Below, piece after piece: positions 23,093-30,564 of a DNA stretch of 64,000 nt. The stretch lies in NCBI GenBank assembly GCA_944332705.1, contig CALVKM010000002.1:31149-95148 (forward strand), in the 5' to 3' direction. Position 1 is the stretch's first letter; the number at the start of each line of letters is the position of its first letter. Position numbers and translations under genes: made by a program. A model generated the notes under the pieces. It ran no database searches. It had not been told where the DNA came from and was given only the letters and a program-made list of their open reading frames with translations. The stretch comes from an uncultured Bacilli bacterium. GTDB lineage: Bacteria > Bacillota_I > Bacilli_A > RF39 > UBA660.

Positions 23093-23982
23093 TGGAAAAA
23101 ATGAATTTAACATTAAATGAAAAAGTAGAAAGAGAATTAGAAAAAAATTTACAAGAATCATTAAAAAATCCGGAATTTTGTAAATTAGTTAAAAGACTTA
23201 AATTAAATAAAGAATTAACTAAAAAACATAATTCTGAACTAATGGATACGGTAAATGAACTTGCTAATTGTAGTAATTGTAAAGGACTATTTATGTGCAA
23301 AAATAAGCTAGAAGGTAATGTCTTATATCCAACGCTAAATAATGACACTCTAAAATTTATTTATATGCCATGTAAATATCAAAAAGAATTAATACAAAAA
23401 GAAGAAGAGAAAAAAGCTACTTTAAATGAACTTAAAAATGCTCGAATGAAAGATATTGATTTAAGTGATAAAAAAAGATTAAAAGCTATAAAATGGTTAA
23501 AAGAGTTTTATGATAAATATGAACCCGTTAATACCCTAAAAGGTTTATACTTACATGGTTCATTTGGTAGTGGTAAAACTTACCTTGTCGCTGCTTTATT
23601 TAATGAACTTGAAATAAAAAAACATGCTAATACCGAAATAGTTTATTTTCCAGAATTACTTCGTAATATGAAAGAAGACTTTAGTTTAGTGGAAGATAAA
23701 TTAAATTACTTACAAAATGTTGATATCTTACTAATCGATGATATTGGAGCGGAAAATGTTACAGTGTGGGGTAGAGATGAAATCCTGGGAACAATTTTAC
23801 AATATCGGATGAATAATAAATTAACAACATTTTTTACCTCTAATTTAACAATTGAAGAATTAGAACGACATCTATCGCTTGCCAAGGGTAGTGAAGATAC
23901 TGTTAAAGCTAGAAGAATCATTGAGAGAATTAAACAATTAACTGAAGATATTGAAATAGTTAGTGAAAACAGAAGAAAATAA
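23092..23982 (+). CDS. dnaI: Primosomal helicase loader DnaI
   Basis: This 296-residue AAA+ ATPase loads the replicative helicase. The N-terminal zinc-binding region has CSNCKGLFMC plus a later C (MPCKYQ). The ATPase part has LHGSFGSGKTYLVAAL (Walker A, about residues 155-170), ILLIDDIGAE (Walker B) and FFTSNLTIEELERHL (sensor 1 region). The family length and the coupling to dnaB support the assignment. Confidence 0.95.
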   Translation: MEKMNLTLNEKVERELEKNLQESLKNPEFCKLVKRLKLNKELTKKHNSELMDTVNELANCSNCKGLFMCKNKLEGNVLYPTLNNDTLKFIYMPCKYQKELIQKEEEKKATLNELKNARMKDIDLSDKKRLKAIKWLKEFYDKYEPVNTLKGLYLHGSFGSGKTYLVAALFNELEIKKHANTEIVYFPELLRNMKEDFSLVEDKLNYLQNVDILLIDDIGAENVTVWGRDEILGTILQYRMNNKLTTFFTSNLTIEELERHLSLAKGSEDTVKARRIIERIKQLTEDIEIVSENRRK

Positions 23983-24040
23983 AAAAACATCTTTAATATT
24001 TCTTTAATATATGTTATATTTATAATAAGGGTGTGATATT

Positions 24041-24916
24041 ATGCAAGAACCATTACTTAAAGATGAAGAAGAAAAATTAGCAGTTACGCCGAATAATAAG
24101 TTAGTACCAACTAAGGGAAATAAAGAACAAAAAGAAAAAACACCATTTAAATGGGATAGAAATGTAATTATAACAATTATTTTAGCTATATTTATAGTAT
24201 GGTTTTTTTGGAAGAATATAATTATACCATTTTATGTAGGCTTTAGATATTATGATCAAGTTCATGGCGATAAAGAGACTAGTTCTGGTGAAGAAATTAT
24301 TGTTACTGAAGAAGAAGATATAGATATAAATTCTGACATAGTAACTAATACTTATAATAAAATAAATATTGATAATTGTCTTAATTCTAGTTCTATACTT
24401 AATAGGTTTTATGGAGGAACAACTCTAAATACTTTGAGTAATATTGAAAAAATGATTCTTATATTAAATCATTATGCAAGTGGTAGAGATTCTATTACTT
24501 TAAATGATTTAAACATAGAAGCTATGTCTTTATTTAATGATACAAGTTTTATAACTACAGATTCTACTATTTATGGTAATTATCAACTAACTTTTGATGA
24601 AGTAACTCAAACTTTTAATGTTACTTTAATGAATCCTAATACCTGTTCTAATGATTTTTTAATAAGACAAATTGATCATGCTACAACTCTAAATGATGAA
24701 TTATATATTTATGAAAAATTTGGGTATTTTAAGCTTTTAAGTGATAACACTTATGAAATATATAGTGATTCTATAGGAAGTAACTTAATTGGTAATTATA
24801 CTGATACTACAGGAAATAAAGAATATAGTGATATAACTAATTTAAAAACCTATAAATGGACATTCAAAAAGGGTAATGATAATAATTATTATTTTGTATC
24901 TATTACCCCAGAATAA
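24041..24916 (+). CDS. Membrane protein with outer domain, unknown
   Basis: The 291-residue protein has a charged cytoplasmic N-terminus, one membrane helix (about residues 48-67) and an extracellular Asn/Thr-rich domain. I do not recognise the family. Two Cys in the outer part (NCLNSSS and NTCSNDF) may pair. GGGTGTGAT precedes ATG 24041. Its 3' end overlaps the convergent YolD-like gene by 14 nt. It probably is a surface protein of the lineage. Confidence 0.65.
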   Translation: MQEPLLKDEEEKLAVTPNNKLVPTKGNKEQKEKTPFKWDRNVIITIILAIFIVWFFWKNIIIPFYVGFRYYDQVHGDKETSSGEEIIVTEEEDIDINSDIVTNTYNKINIDNCLNSSSILNRFYGGTTLNTLSNIEKMILILNHYASGRDSITLNDLNIEAMSLFNDTSFITTDSTIYGNYQLTFDEVTQTFNVTLMNPNTCSNDFLIRQIDHATTLNDELYIYEKFGYFKLLSDNTYEIYSDSIGSNLIGNYTDTTGNKEYSDITNLKTYKWTFKKGNDNNYYFVSITPE

Positions 24917-25223
24917 TATTAGTGATTTGTCTAAATAATAAATTAATATTGTTTTCTAAATAGATTATCTTATAAGTATAATCTATTTTTTTTATGTAAC
25001 TTTTAGTTTTAAGTAAATACCCATTTTTATAATAAGTTATTAATAGTTTATCATGAGTATAATAAGCATTAATTATTTTATTTTCTAATTCTTGCTTTTC
25101 ATCTTCTGATAAAACTGGCATTTTTACTTTATTTTTTTCATTCATTAAATTATTTACTACAGTTCTTCCATTCATTAAAGAATTAAAAGGCATCCATTTA
25201 ATCATACCTCTATCTTTATTCAT
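24903..25223 (-). CDS. YolD-like protein
   Basis: This 106-residue protein resembles YolD/YozL proteins found beside Y-family polymerases in Firmicutes and mobile elements. It starts MNKDRGMIKWMPFNSL, the typical RG.hKW.Pf.sL element, and ends with a beta-rich region (LLITYYKNGYLLKTKSYIKK). ATG 25223 follows GGAGG and overlaps the polymerase stop by 8 nt, so the two are translationally coupled. A role with the polymerase is inferred from this conserved pairing. Confidence 0.85.
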   Translation of the reverse strand: MNKDRGMIKWMPFNSLMNGRTVVNNLMNEKNKVKMPVLSEDEKQELENKIINAYYTHDKLLITYYKNGYLLKTKSYIKKIDYTYKIIYLENNINLLFRQITNIILG

Positions 25224-26478
25224 GATGTCCTCCAACTTTAGTGTTTCTCTCAATTGCTGTTGAATCTGGAAGTAGGCTACTAGCTTTAATTAAACTATTT
25301 TTTCCAAATTTATTTTTAATTTCATCAATAGCTTCATTTATTTTTTCTTCATTTTCTATAGTTTCAGTATTTTCAAAGAGATTTAATTGTACACCTTTTT
25401 TAGGTATTAAACCTCCACAAGATATACTTACTTTTCTAATAGGTAAAAATTCATAATATCTATCAAATATCATATTACAATATTTTACGATTTCTTTTGC
25501 TGCATCAGTTGGAGATTCTAATTTTAAGCTATGATAAAAACCACTACCAATATCTTTAGAATAACTAATACCTAACCCAATAACTGTAGTTTGTTTGTTA
25601 TTGCTTCTTAGTCTTGCACATAATAAATCTACCATTTCACTAATAATTATTCTAATATTAGATTCATTATAATCTTTAAATAAAACTTGGGAATGGCTAT
25701 AACTTTTATCTTTAGCTTGCACTTTAAAATCACTAATACGACTTAAATCTATTCCGTTTGCGTGATTCCAAAGCTCTAAGCCCATAACCCCAAATTTATC
25801 TTTTAATTTATAAGGATCGTATTTGGCGAGATCTCCGACAGTATAGATATTTAAAATATTTAAATTTTTCTCCATTCTTGAACCAATTCCCCACATTTTA
25901 GATAAGGGAGTAATACTCCATAATTTAGTAGGTACATCATCATAAGTCCATTTGGCAATGTTATTTTTATGATGCTTTGCATCAATATCCATAGCAACTT
26001 TGGCTAAGAGTAAATTTGGTCCAATGCCACAGGTAACAGTAAGGCCAGTTTTATCATAGACTTTTTGAATTATTTCCTCTGCTAATTCATAATCACTTTT
26101 TTTATATAATTTTAAATAATCTGTAACATCTAAGAAACACTCATCAATAGAGTATACATGTAAATCTTCTGGTGCTACATAATCTAAATAAATTCCTACA
26201 ACTTCTTTGCTTTTTTCAATATATAATTTCATTCGTGGTGGAACAATTGTATATTTAATATTCTTTGGAATATCATAAAGTCTACTTCTTGATGCCACCC
26301 CTTGCTTCTTTAAATAGGGAGTAACAGCTAGAGTAATTGCTCCATTTCCTTGATTTTTATTAGCAACAACTAAAGGTACTTTAAAAGGATCTAAGCCTCG
26401 CTCAATACACTCACATGAGGCAAAAAAACTCTTTAAATCAATACACATAATATGTCTATTAAGATACAATTTTTCCAT
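25216..26478 (-). CDS. Y-family DNA polymerase (UvrX/DinB type)
   Basis: This 420-residue translesion polymerase has the Y-family palm: CIDLKSFFASCECIERGLDP (first metal Asp, about residue 14) and VYSIDECFLDVTDYLKL (SIDE motif, catalytic Asp-Glu). The thumb helix-hairpin-helix reads PLSKMWGIGSRMEKNLNILN, and the little-finger domain follows. The SKSRxxDIPxNI element supports the UvrX/YqjW subfamily. An SOS-type operator lies at 26489-26502 between the -10 and the ribosome site, so DNA damage control by LexA is likely. Confidence 0.93.
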   Translation of the reverse strand: MEKLYLNRHIMCIDLKSFFASCECIERGLDPFKVPLVVANKNQGNGAITLAVTPYLKKQGVASRSRLYDIPKNIKYTIVPPRMKLYIEKSKEVVGIYLDYVAPEDLHVYSIDECFLDVTDYLKLYKKSDYELAEEIIQKVYDKTGLTVTCGIGPNLLLAKVAMDIDAKHHKNNIAKWTYDDVPTKLWSITPLSKMWGIGSRMEKNLNILNIYTVGDLAKYDPYKLKDKFGVMGLELWNHANGIDLSRISDFKVQAKDKSYSHSQVLFKDYNESNIRIIISEMVDLLCARLRSNNKQTTVIGLGISYSKDIGSGFYHSLKLESPTDAAKEIVKYCNMIFDRYYEFLPIRKVSISCGGLIPKKGVQLNLFENTETIENEEKINEAIDEIKNKFGKNSLIKASSLLPDSTAIERNTKVGGHHE

Positions 26479-26488
26479 AATTTACCTC

Positions 26489-26502
26489 CGAACATTTGTT
26501 TC
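26489..26502. promoter_or_regulatory. SOS/LexA-type box
   Basis: CGAACATTTGTTTC matches the Bacillus consensus CGAACRNRYGTTYG at 12 of 14 positions. It lies between the -10 and the AGGAGG-type ribosome site of the Y-family polymerase gene. Confidence 0.75.
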
Positions 26503-26509
26503 TAAATAA

Positions 26510-26538
26510 ATTATAAAACAAATACATTGATATAGCAA
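26510..26538 (-). promoter_or_regulatory. Promoter of the Y-family polymerase
   Basis: On the minus strand TTGCTA (26538-26533), a 17-bp spacer and TATAAT (26515-26510), directly upstream of the SOS-type box. Confidence 0.65.
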
Positions 26539-26541
26539 TTC

Positions 26542-26739
26542 CTATTTTTGGAAATCTTTTACTAATTTTAATATATCTTTATCACTAATTTCTAATACAT
26601 TAATTAATTTGGCAAATGTTTCAATCTTAGGTATTTCTTCATCATTTTCTATTCTTTGAACAGTTCTAGTGTTTAGATCACTTCTTTCAGCCAATTCTTC
26701 TTGAGTTATTTTTAGTTTCATTCGATATTCTTTAAACAT
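26542..26739 (-). CDS. Small XRE-family regulator
   Basis: This 65-residue protein is almost only a helix-turn-helix domain: MKLKITQEELAERSDLNTRT, then VQRIENDEEIPKIETFAKL. The ATG at 26739 is 5 nt after GGAGG; longer frames up to 26799 lack a site. An inverted repeat ATGACA-ATTA-TGTCAT (26750-26765) sits just upstream of its start codon and may be its operator. It could control the adjacent polymerase or the second XRE gene. Confidence 0.8.
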   Translation of the reverse strand: MFKEYRMKLKITQEELAERSDLNTRTVQRIENDEEIPKIETFAKLINVLEISDKDILKLVKDFQK

Positions 26740-26749
26740 AACTACCTCC

Positions 26750-26790
26750 ATGACAATTATGTCATTATAAATAACATTTGTGTATGTCAT
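26750..26790. promoter_or_regulatory. TGACA/TGTCA inverted repeat and extra half-site
   Basis: ATGACA-ATTA-TGTCAT (26750-26765) is a perfect inverted repeat; another TGTCAT lies at 26785-26790. These are placed between the XRE gene start and its putative TATAAT, as expected for an autoregulatory operator. Confidence 0.55.
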
Positions 26791-26814
26791 AAAAGGCATT
26801 TACACTATTTTTAC

Positions 26815-27027
26815 TTATTTTTTCTCAATAGTAATAATTAAACCTTCTTTTTTGGCTATTTTAAGTAATAGTTCAAAATCATAATTTCTTTGACCATATT
26901 CATAAAACTGAATAGCATTTTTACTTCTACCAATGCTTTTACCAAATTCTTCTTGCGTTTTGCCGCTCCATTCTCTAATAATTTTAATTACTTCGTTAGC
27001 CTTATAATCGTTAGCTACTATTTTCAA
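26815..27027 (-). CDS. XRE-type helix-turn-helix protein
   Basis: This 70-residue protein has a helix-turn-helix (EWSGKTQEEFGKSIGRSKNA followed by IQFYEYGQRNYDFELLLKI) and a short basic tail. Translation starts at TTG 27027, 7 nt after AGAGGTGAT. It resembles antitoxin- or phage-type Cro regulators. With the previous XRE gene it forms a regulator pair next to the polymerase and the IS element. Confidence 0.75.
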   Translation of the reverse strand: MKIVANDYKANEVIKIIREWSGKTQEEFGKSIGRSKNAIQFYEYGQRNYDFELLLKIAKKEGLIITIEKK

Positions 27028-27121
27028 AATATATCACCTCTTGACAAGCATACAAAATGTTGGTATTGTTTTGCTAGAAAAACAAACATATTGTTGGTTT
27101 TATATATTGGAGTGGTGTAGT

Positions 27122-27343
27122 GTGAAAAAAATATTGTTGATAACTAGCATTATTTTAACATTAAGTATAATAGTTATTTCTACATTTAATAATATGGATA
27201 ATAAAGAAAATAATATAATATCTAATGTAGAAAAGAATAAACAAGTAATCACTAATAAACTTGTTTTAGAAGGTGAAAAGCCAAAACTAATTGATGAATG
27301 GCAAGAAGCAACAAGTTTATGGGATACTTTTTTTAAATTATAA
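27122..27343 (+). CDS. Small single-pass membrane/secreted peptide
   Basis: The 73-residue product starts at GTG 27122 behind GGAGTGG. It has a basic start, a hydrophobic helix (ILLITSIILTLSIIVISTF) and a short polar outer tail ending WQEATSLWDTFFKL. I do not recognise it. It lies between divergent regulator genes and the IS element, 32 bases from the left end of the IS. Confidence 0.55.
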   Translation: MKKILLITSIILTLSIIVISTFNNMDNKENNIISNVEKNKQVITNKLVLEGEKPKLIDEWQEATSLWDTFFKL

Positions 27344-27365
27344 TTTGTATATATTGTTTGAATAT

Positions 27366-27375
27366 TAAAAAATAT
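27366..27375. repeat. Target-site duplication, left copy
   Basis: TAAAAAATAT, identical to 28959-28968. Confidence 0.9.
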
Positions 27376-27408
27376 TTTGAGTTTCGGTGAAAAAAATAGT
27401 TGACAAGA

Positions 27409-27445
27409 AAAAATCAGAAAATGTTGATAACTTTTTCTGATTTTT
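27409..27445 (+). terminator. Terminator-like hairpin at the left end of the IS
   Basis: AAAAATCAGAAAA (27409-27421) pairs perfectly with TTTTCTGATTTTT (27433-27445). Placed between the left end and the transposase promoter, it could shield the gene from outside transcription. Confidence 0.7.
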
Positions 27446-27537
27446 GATTGAAAAATAAGGTAAAACACTCCAAAGTTTAGTATAATAAAGTTGTATACTA
27501 AATTATCATAGTAAACAAAAATATGGAGGTGTCTTAC

Positions 27538-28800
27538 ATGAATAATTTTACTACAAATACCTATGAGTTGAAAAGAGAAATTTGTAATTTTTCTGAAAAA
27601 ATTGCAAATGGGACTAATAAACCAGCCAAAAAGTTTGTTATGGAAACACAATATGGTCTTGCTAAAGGTGGAAGTTGTTTAGTCTCTAACATGGCTAGAG
27701 CACTAGATGAAGATATAAAATTAAATTATACGATAGATAGATTATGTGATAATTTTGCAAATTTGGACGATGAGTATGAAAAAATTATATGGAGAAATTA
27801 TATAAATGAAGTAAAAAAGCATATAAATACGAAGGAGCCAATAGCAATATTTGATGATAGTGATATCAATAAGGAATATAGCAAAAAGTTAGAAGATTTA
27901 GATCGTGTTCGAGATGCATCAAGTCCAGATAAAAGAATAGTAAATGGTTATAATGTGTGTGAAGCAGTGTTACTTAGTAAAAATACTAATCAACCAATTA
28001 GTGTTTATAGTAAAATATACTCATGTAAAAGCAAAAATTTCAAAAGTAAAAACACTTATACCCTAGATAGTATAAAAGCTGTTGAAAATATAGTGGGGAA
28101 AAAATTTATAGGGATATTTGACCGAGGATATGATGATAAAAAAATATTTGATTATATGGATAAAAAAGAGCATTCATTTATAGTAAGATTAGAGGATACA
28201 AGAACGTTGTTATTTAAAGGCAAAAAAAAGAGTGTAGAAGAAGTTGCTAAATCCAGAAAAGGTAAAATAGCAATGAAAGTATTATTTGATGATAATGAAG
28301 AATATGAATTAATGTTAAGCTATACAAAAGCCACATTACCATATAACAAAAAAGAATACACTTTAGTAATTGTGTATGGATTAAGTGAAGATAAGCCGAT
28401 GAAATTACTTACTAACATCAAGATTGAAAGTAAAGAAGATGTTATAAGAATAGTAAGATTATATTTGTCTAGATGGAGAATAGAAGAACATTTTAGAGGA
28501 AAAAAACAGGAATATGATTTTGAAAACATGAGAGTAAGAACACTAAAAAGTATGAATAATTTAAATATGATGCTTACTATACATCTGGGACATATAGCGA
28601 TATTAGCAGATAAAATAGATAGCAAATTATTAACAATTAAAATTATATATGCATCAAAATCATTAAGAAGTAAAACTATTGTGTGGCTAAGTCAAATTGC
28701 TAGAGGGATGAAAGAAATATTAAAGTATGCCCATGAAGGAATAAAACGATGGCAAGATATAGAAGTTAGAGACTCAAGACAATTAAGTTTAAAGCTTTAA
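27538..28800 (+). CDS. IS4-family transposase
   Basis: This 420-residue DDE transposase has the catalytic Asp residues in IAIFDDSDINKEYS and FIGIFDRGYDDKKIF and the C-terminal Glu in the YREK signature YLSRWRIEEHFRGKK (Y-2-R-3-E-6-K) of the IS4 family, followed by FENMRVRTLKSMN. The start is ATG 27538, behind GGAGG. The frame is intact from end to end, so the element may still be active. A TATAAT lies at 27481. Confidence 0.92.
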   Translation: MNNFTTNTYELKREICNFSEKIANGTNKPAKKFVMETQYGLAKGGSCLVSNMARALDEDIKLNYTIDRLCDNFANLDDEYEKIIWRNYINEVKKHINTKEPIAIFDDSDINKEYSKKLEDLDRVRDASSPDKRIVNGYNVCEAVLLSKNTNQPISVYSKIYSCKSKNFKSKNTYTLDSIKAVENIVGKKFIGIFDRGYDDKKIFDYMDKKEHSFIVRLEDTRTLLFKGKKKSVEEVAKSRKGKIAMKVLFDDNEEYELMLSYTKATLPYNKKEYTLVIVYGLSEDKPMKLLTNIKIESKEDVIRIVRLYLSRWRIEEHFRGKKQEYDFENMRVRTLKSMNNLNMMLTIHLGHIAILADKIDSKLLTIKIIYASKSLRSKTIVWLSQIARGMKEILKYAHEGIKRWQDIEVRDSRQLSLKL

Positions 28801-28958
28801 AAAACAACAAAATATCAAGAATTTTAAAAAAGCATAAAAAGTGCTTTATTTTGGCATGAAAAAAAGGAAGATTTATGATGATTATTAATTAAATAATATG
28901 TAAAATTTCAAATATTTAAAAAATTTATAAATTTTTTCGTAAAAAACCGAAACTCAAA

Positions 28959-28968
28959 TAAAAAATAT
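28959..28968. repeat. Target-site duplication, right copy
   Basis: TAAAAAATAT. Its last base is the first base of the -35 of the sRNA promoter that follows. Confidence 0.9.
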
Positions 28969-28996
28969 TGTAATTTATTTAAAACTTTGGTATATT
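28968..28996 (+). promoter_or_regulatory. Promoter of antitoxin-like sRNA, locus A
   Basis: TTGTAA (28968-28973), 17 bp, TATATT (28991-28996). The same promoter is present at 32551 in locus B. Confidence 0.8.
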
Positions 28997-29002
28997 ATAT
29001 AT

Positions 29003-29076
29003 GTAAGTGTTACCTGTATTCAGGAAACGCCTACCAAAATTGGTATGACGCTACTTTTAATTGTTAGCGTCTTTAT
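29003..29076 (+). ncRNA. Antitoxin-like sRNA of type I locus A
   Basis: The predicted transcript of about 70 nt folds into GTTACCTG/CAGGAAAC (29009-29028), TACCA/TGGTA (29032-29045) and the terminator GACGCTA/TAGCGTC (29047-29071) with a T-rich tail. Locus B keeps the same three hairpins with compensating changes, which supports an RNA function. Its 3' part is antisense to the end of the toxin ORF, and its 5' half resembles part of the toxin mRNA leader complement. Confidence 0.75.
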
Positions 29077-29143
29077 TATTGTCCTTACCAAGGATGATAA
29101 GGACAATAACTATGACTAATTGAAAGAAATGTTCTTCGTTCAT
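29057..29143 (-). CDS. Putative type I toxin peptide A (28 aa)
   Basis: A 28-codon frame on the minus strand starts at ATG 29143, with AAAGGGGAT about 8 nt upstream. The peptide begins MNEEHFFQ, has a hydrophobic core LVIVIVLIILG and ends with a polar tail KDNNKDANN. The homolog at 32637 shares MNE, the core, a Gly and the N-KDA tail. The last codons lie inside the sRNA terminator. This is the arrangement of Fst/par-type membrane toxins, but the sequence is not that family. A membrane-acting toxin is inferred; it would be silenced by the facing sRNA. Confidence 0.75.
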   Translation of the reverse strand: MNEEHFFQLVIVIVLIILGKDNNKDANN

Positions 29144-29234
29144 CGCATCATCCCCTTTACTTTCATAATCCTTTTAGAGGAGGAGAAAGAAATGGACTAG
29201 CAGACGCTATCCCAAATACAGATAACAGTTATCT

Positions 29235-29262
29235 ATTATAACTGTTATTTTTTTATTTGCAA
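29235..29262 (-). promoter_or_regulatory. Promoter of toxin A mRNA
   Basis: On the minus strand TTGCAA (29262-29257), 16 bp, TATAAT (29240-29235). The same arrangement is found in locus B. It gives a leader of about 85 nt before the toxin start. Confidence 0.75.
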
Positions 29263-29266
29263 GCAC

Positions 29267-29303
29267 TTCGACATAGTTCGACAAAACATATCAAAATTCG
29301 ATA
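29267..29303 (-). promoter_or_regulatory. Three phased TGTCGAA-type boxes, locus A
   Basis: Read on the minus strand toward the promoter: TATCGAA (29303-29297), TGTCGAA (29283-29277) and TGTCGAA (29273-29267). Offsets are 20 and 10 bp, and the last box is 4 bp from the -35. TGTCGAA is the Spo0A box consensus. Confidence 0.65.
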
Positions 29304-29351
29304 AAGAAAATTATATTCTTCCTAAAATCCAATCAATAGAAATATTACTAA

Positions 29352-29483
29352 TTTTACATAAACTCTCATGGGGTATATGCTGATACTGATGTTTATATTA
29401 TAAGGCCTGTTTTCTATCTCAACTCCAATGTTACCTATGTCTCTGGTGATGGTTCAATTGATAATCCATTTAGAATTGAGTAG
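29352..29483 (+). pseudogene. Remnant of a pseudopilin-type protein C-terminus
   Basis: An open frame ends at TAG 29481 and reads VYIIRPVFYLNSNVTYVSGD, then GSIDNPFRIE. This is the recognisable C-terminus (RPVxYLxSNVxxxxGxGTxxxPY type) of secreted pseudopilin/DUF6273-like proteins of gut Firmicutes. No start, ribosome site or upstream domain remains; a stop (29349-29351) lies just before. The rest of the gene is lost, probably with the arrival of the neighbouring toxin locus. Confidence 0.65.
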
Positions 29484-29542
29484 TGTATACTACTTTTTTT
29501 CTTTAATTAATGTTATAATTAAGTTAAGAAAGAGATGATTTT

Positions 29543-30175
29543 ATGTTAGATAATGTTGAAGTATTAATTCATAGTAGTATTAAAATTAATAAAGGGTTAG
29601 TTATTTATTTTGATCCATACAAAATAAATAAAGATTATAATGATGCTGATATAGTATTTATTACTCATAGTCATTATGATCATTATTCAGAAGATGATTT
29701 AAAGAAAGTAATAAAGGATAATACTATAATTGTAATACCTAGTGATTTAGAAATAAAAGCACTAGAATTTGGTTTTGATAAAGAACATATAATAGTTGTA
29801 AAACCAAGTGGAGAATATAATGTTCTTGGAATTAATTTTAAAACAATTCCGGCATATAACACGAATAAGAATTTTCATCCTAAAGTTAATAACTGGGTTG
29901 GTTATATAATAAAAATAGACAATACAACTTATTATATTGCTGGTGATACTGATATTACTGAAGAAAATAGAAAAGTTTCATGTGATGTAGCATTTGTTCC
30001 TATCGGAGGAACATATACAATGAATACTTTTGAAGCAGCAGAGTTAGTTAATGAAATTAAACCTAAAGTAGTTGTACCAATTCATTATGGTTTAATTGTA
30101 GGTACTAAAGAAGATGCTATTAATTTTAAAAATTTAATTGATAAAGATATAGAATGTAATATATTAATGAAGTAA
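29543..30175 (+). CDS. Metallo-beta-lactamase-fold hydrolase (UPF0173-like)
   Basis: This 210-residue protein has the metal-binding motif FITHSHYDHYS (HxHxDH, about residues 47-54), a second ligand Asp in YYIAGDTDIT, and a late His in PIHYGLIVGTKEDA. These features match the UlaG/UPF0173 hydrolases, whose substrates vary. The ATG has an AGAGATG-type site. It forms a short operon with the next gene, 20 bases downstream. Confidence 0.88.
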   Translation: MLDNVEVLIHSSIKINKGLVIYFDPYKINKDYNDADIVFITHSHYDHYSEDDLKKVIKDNTIIVIPSDLEIKALEFGFDKEHIIVVKPSGEYNVLGINFKTIPAYNTNKNFHPKVNNWVGYIIKIDNTTYYIAGDTDITEENRKVSCDVAFVPIGGTYTMNTFEAAELVNEIKPKVVVPIHYGLIVGTKEDAINFKNLIDKDIECNILMK

Positions 30176-30195
30176 GAATTAATACTGAGGTATAA

Positions 30196-30486
30196 ATGAA
30201 AATAATTACAATATGTGGTAGCTTAAAATTTAAAAATGAAATGTTAAAAGTTGCAAGAAAATTAACTATCGCTGGGTATTTAGTTATAACACCAATTTTT
30301 CCAATAGATGATAATGATAAAATTACTGAAGAAGAAAAAAATATTTTTGATAGCGCTCATAAAGAAAAAATAAAATTGTCTGATGCTATTTTTGTTGTCA
30401 ATGTTAATGGTTATATTGGTGAAAGTACTAAAAATGAAATTAATTATGCTAAATCTTTAAATAAAGAAATATTATATTTAGAATGA
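30196..30486 (+). CDS. Nucleoside 2-deoxyribosyltransferase-like protein
   Basis: The 96-residue protein begins with the ICGSLKFKNEMLKVARKLT motif of nucleoside 2-deoxyribosyltransferase-like proteins. SDAIFVVNVNGYIGESTKNE supplies the conserved N-GYIG-ST element near the nucleoside binding site. It is shorter than characterised transferases (about 150 residues) but of normal size for this subfamily in Firmicutes. Action on nucleosides or nucleotides is likely; the exact reaction is not known. Confidence 0.8.
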   Translation: MKIITICGSLKFKNEMLKVARKLTIAGYLVITPIFPIDDNDKITEEEKNIFDSAHKEKIKLSDAIFVVNVNGYIGESTKNEINYAKSLNKEILYLE

Positions 30487-30564
30487 AATAAAATATTTAG
30501 CCAAATCTATATGCGATTCTCCTTTTTTGTTGTATAATATTAATTACTAAAAAGGAGGGATAAA

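Larger units (their letters stand above)
27376..28958 (+). mobile_element. Intact IS4-family-like insertion sequence
   Basis: The element is 1583 bp. Its ends are 13-bp perfect inverted repeats, TTTGAGTTTCGGT at 27376-27388 and ACCGAAACTCAAA at 28946-28958. A perfect 10-bp direct repeat (TAAAAAATAT) flanks it, which fits the 9-12-bp duplications of the IS4 family. One transposase gene fills it. A hairpin near the left end could stop outside transcription. The intact ends and gene suggest recent insertion. Confidence 0.93.

Noticed and set aside
29085..29104. Inverted repeat GTCCTT...AAGGAC as a regulatory hairpin
   Set aside because: It lies within the toxin A coding frame, is not kept in locus B and is explained by codons for Val-Leu and Lys-Asp.
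29057..29143. Assignment of the small peptides to the Fst or TxpA toxin family
   Set aside because: The locus layout is like par/Fst, but the peptides are shorter and lack the family's residues, so only the architecture is claimed.
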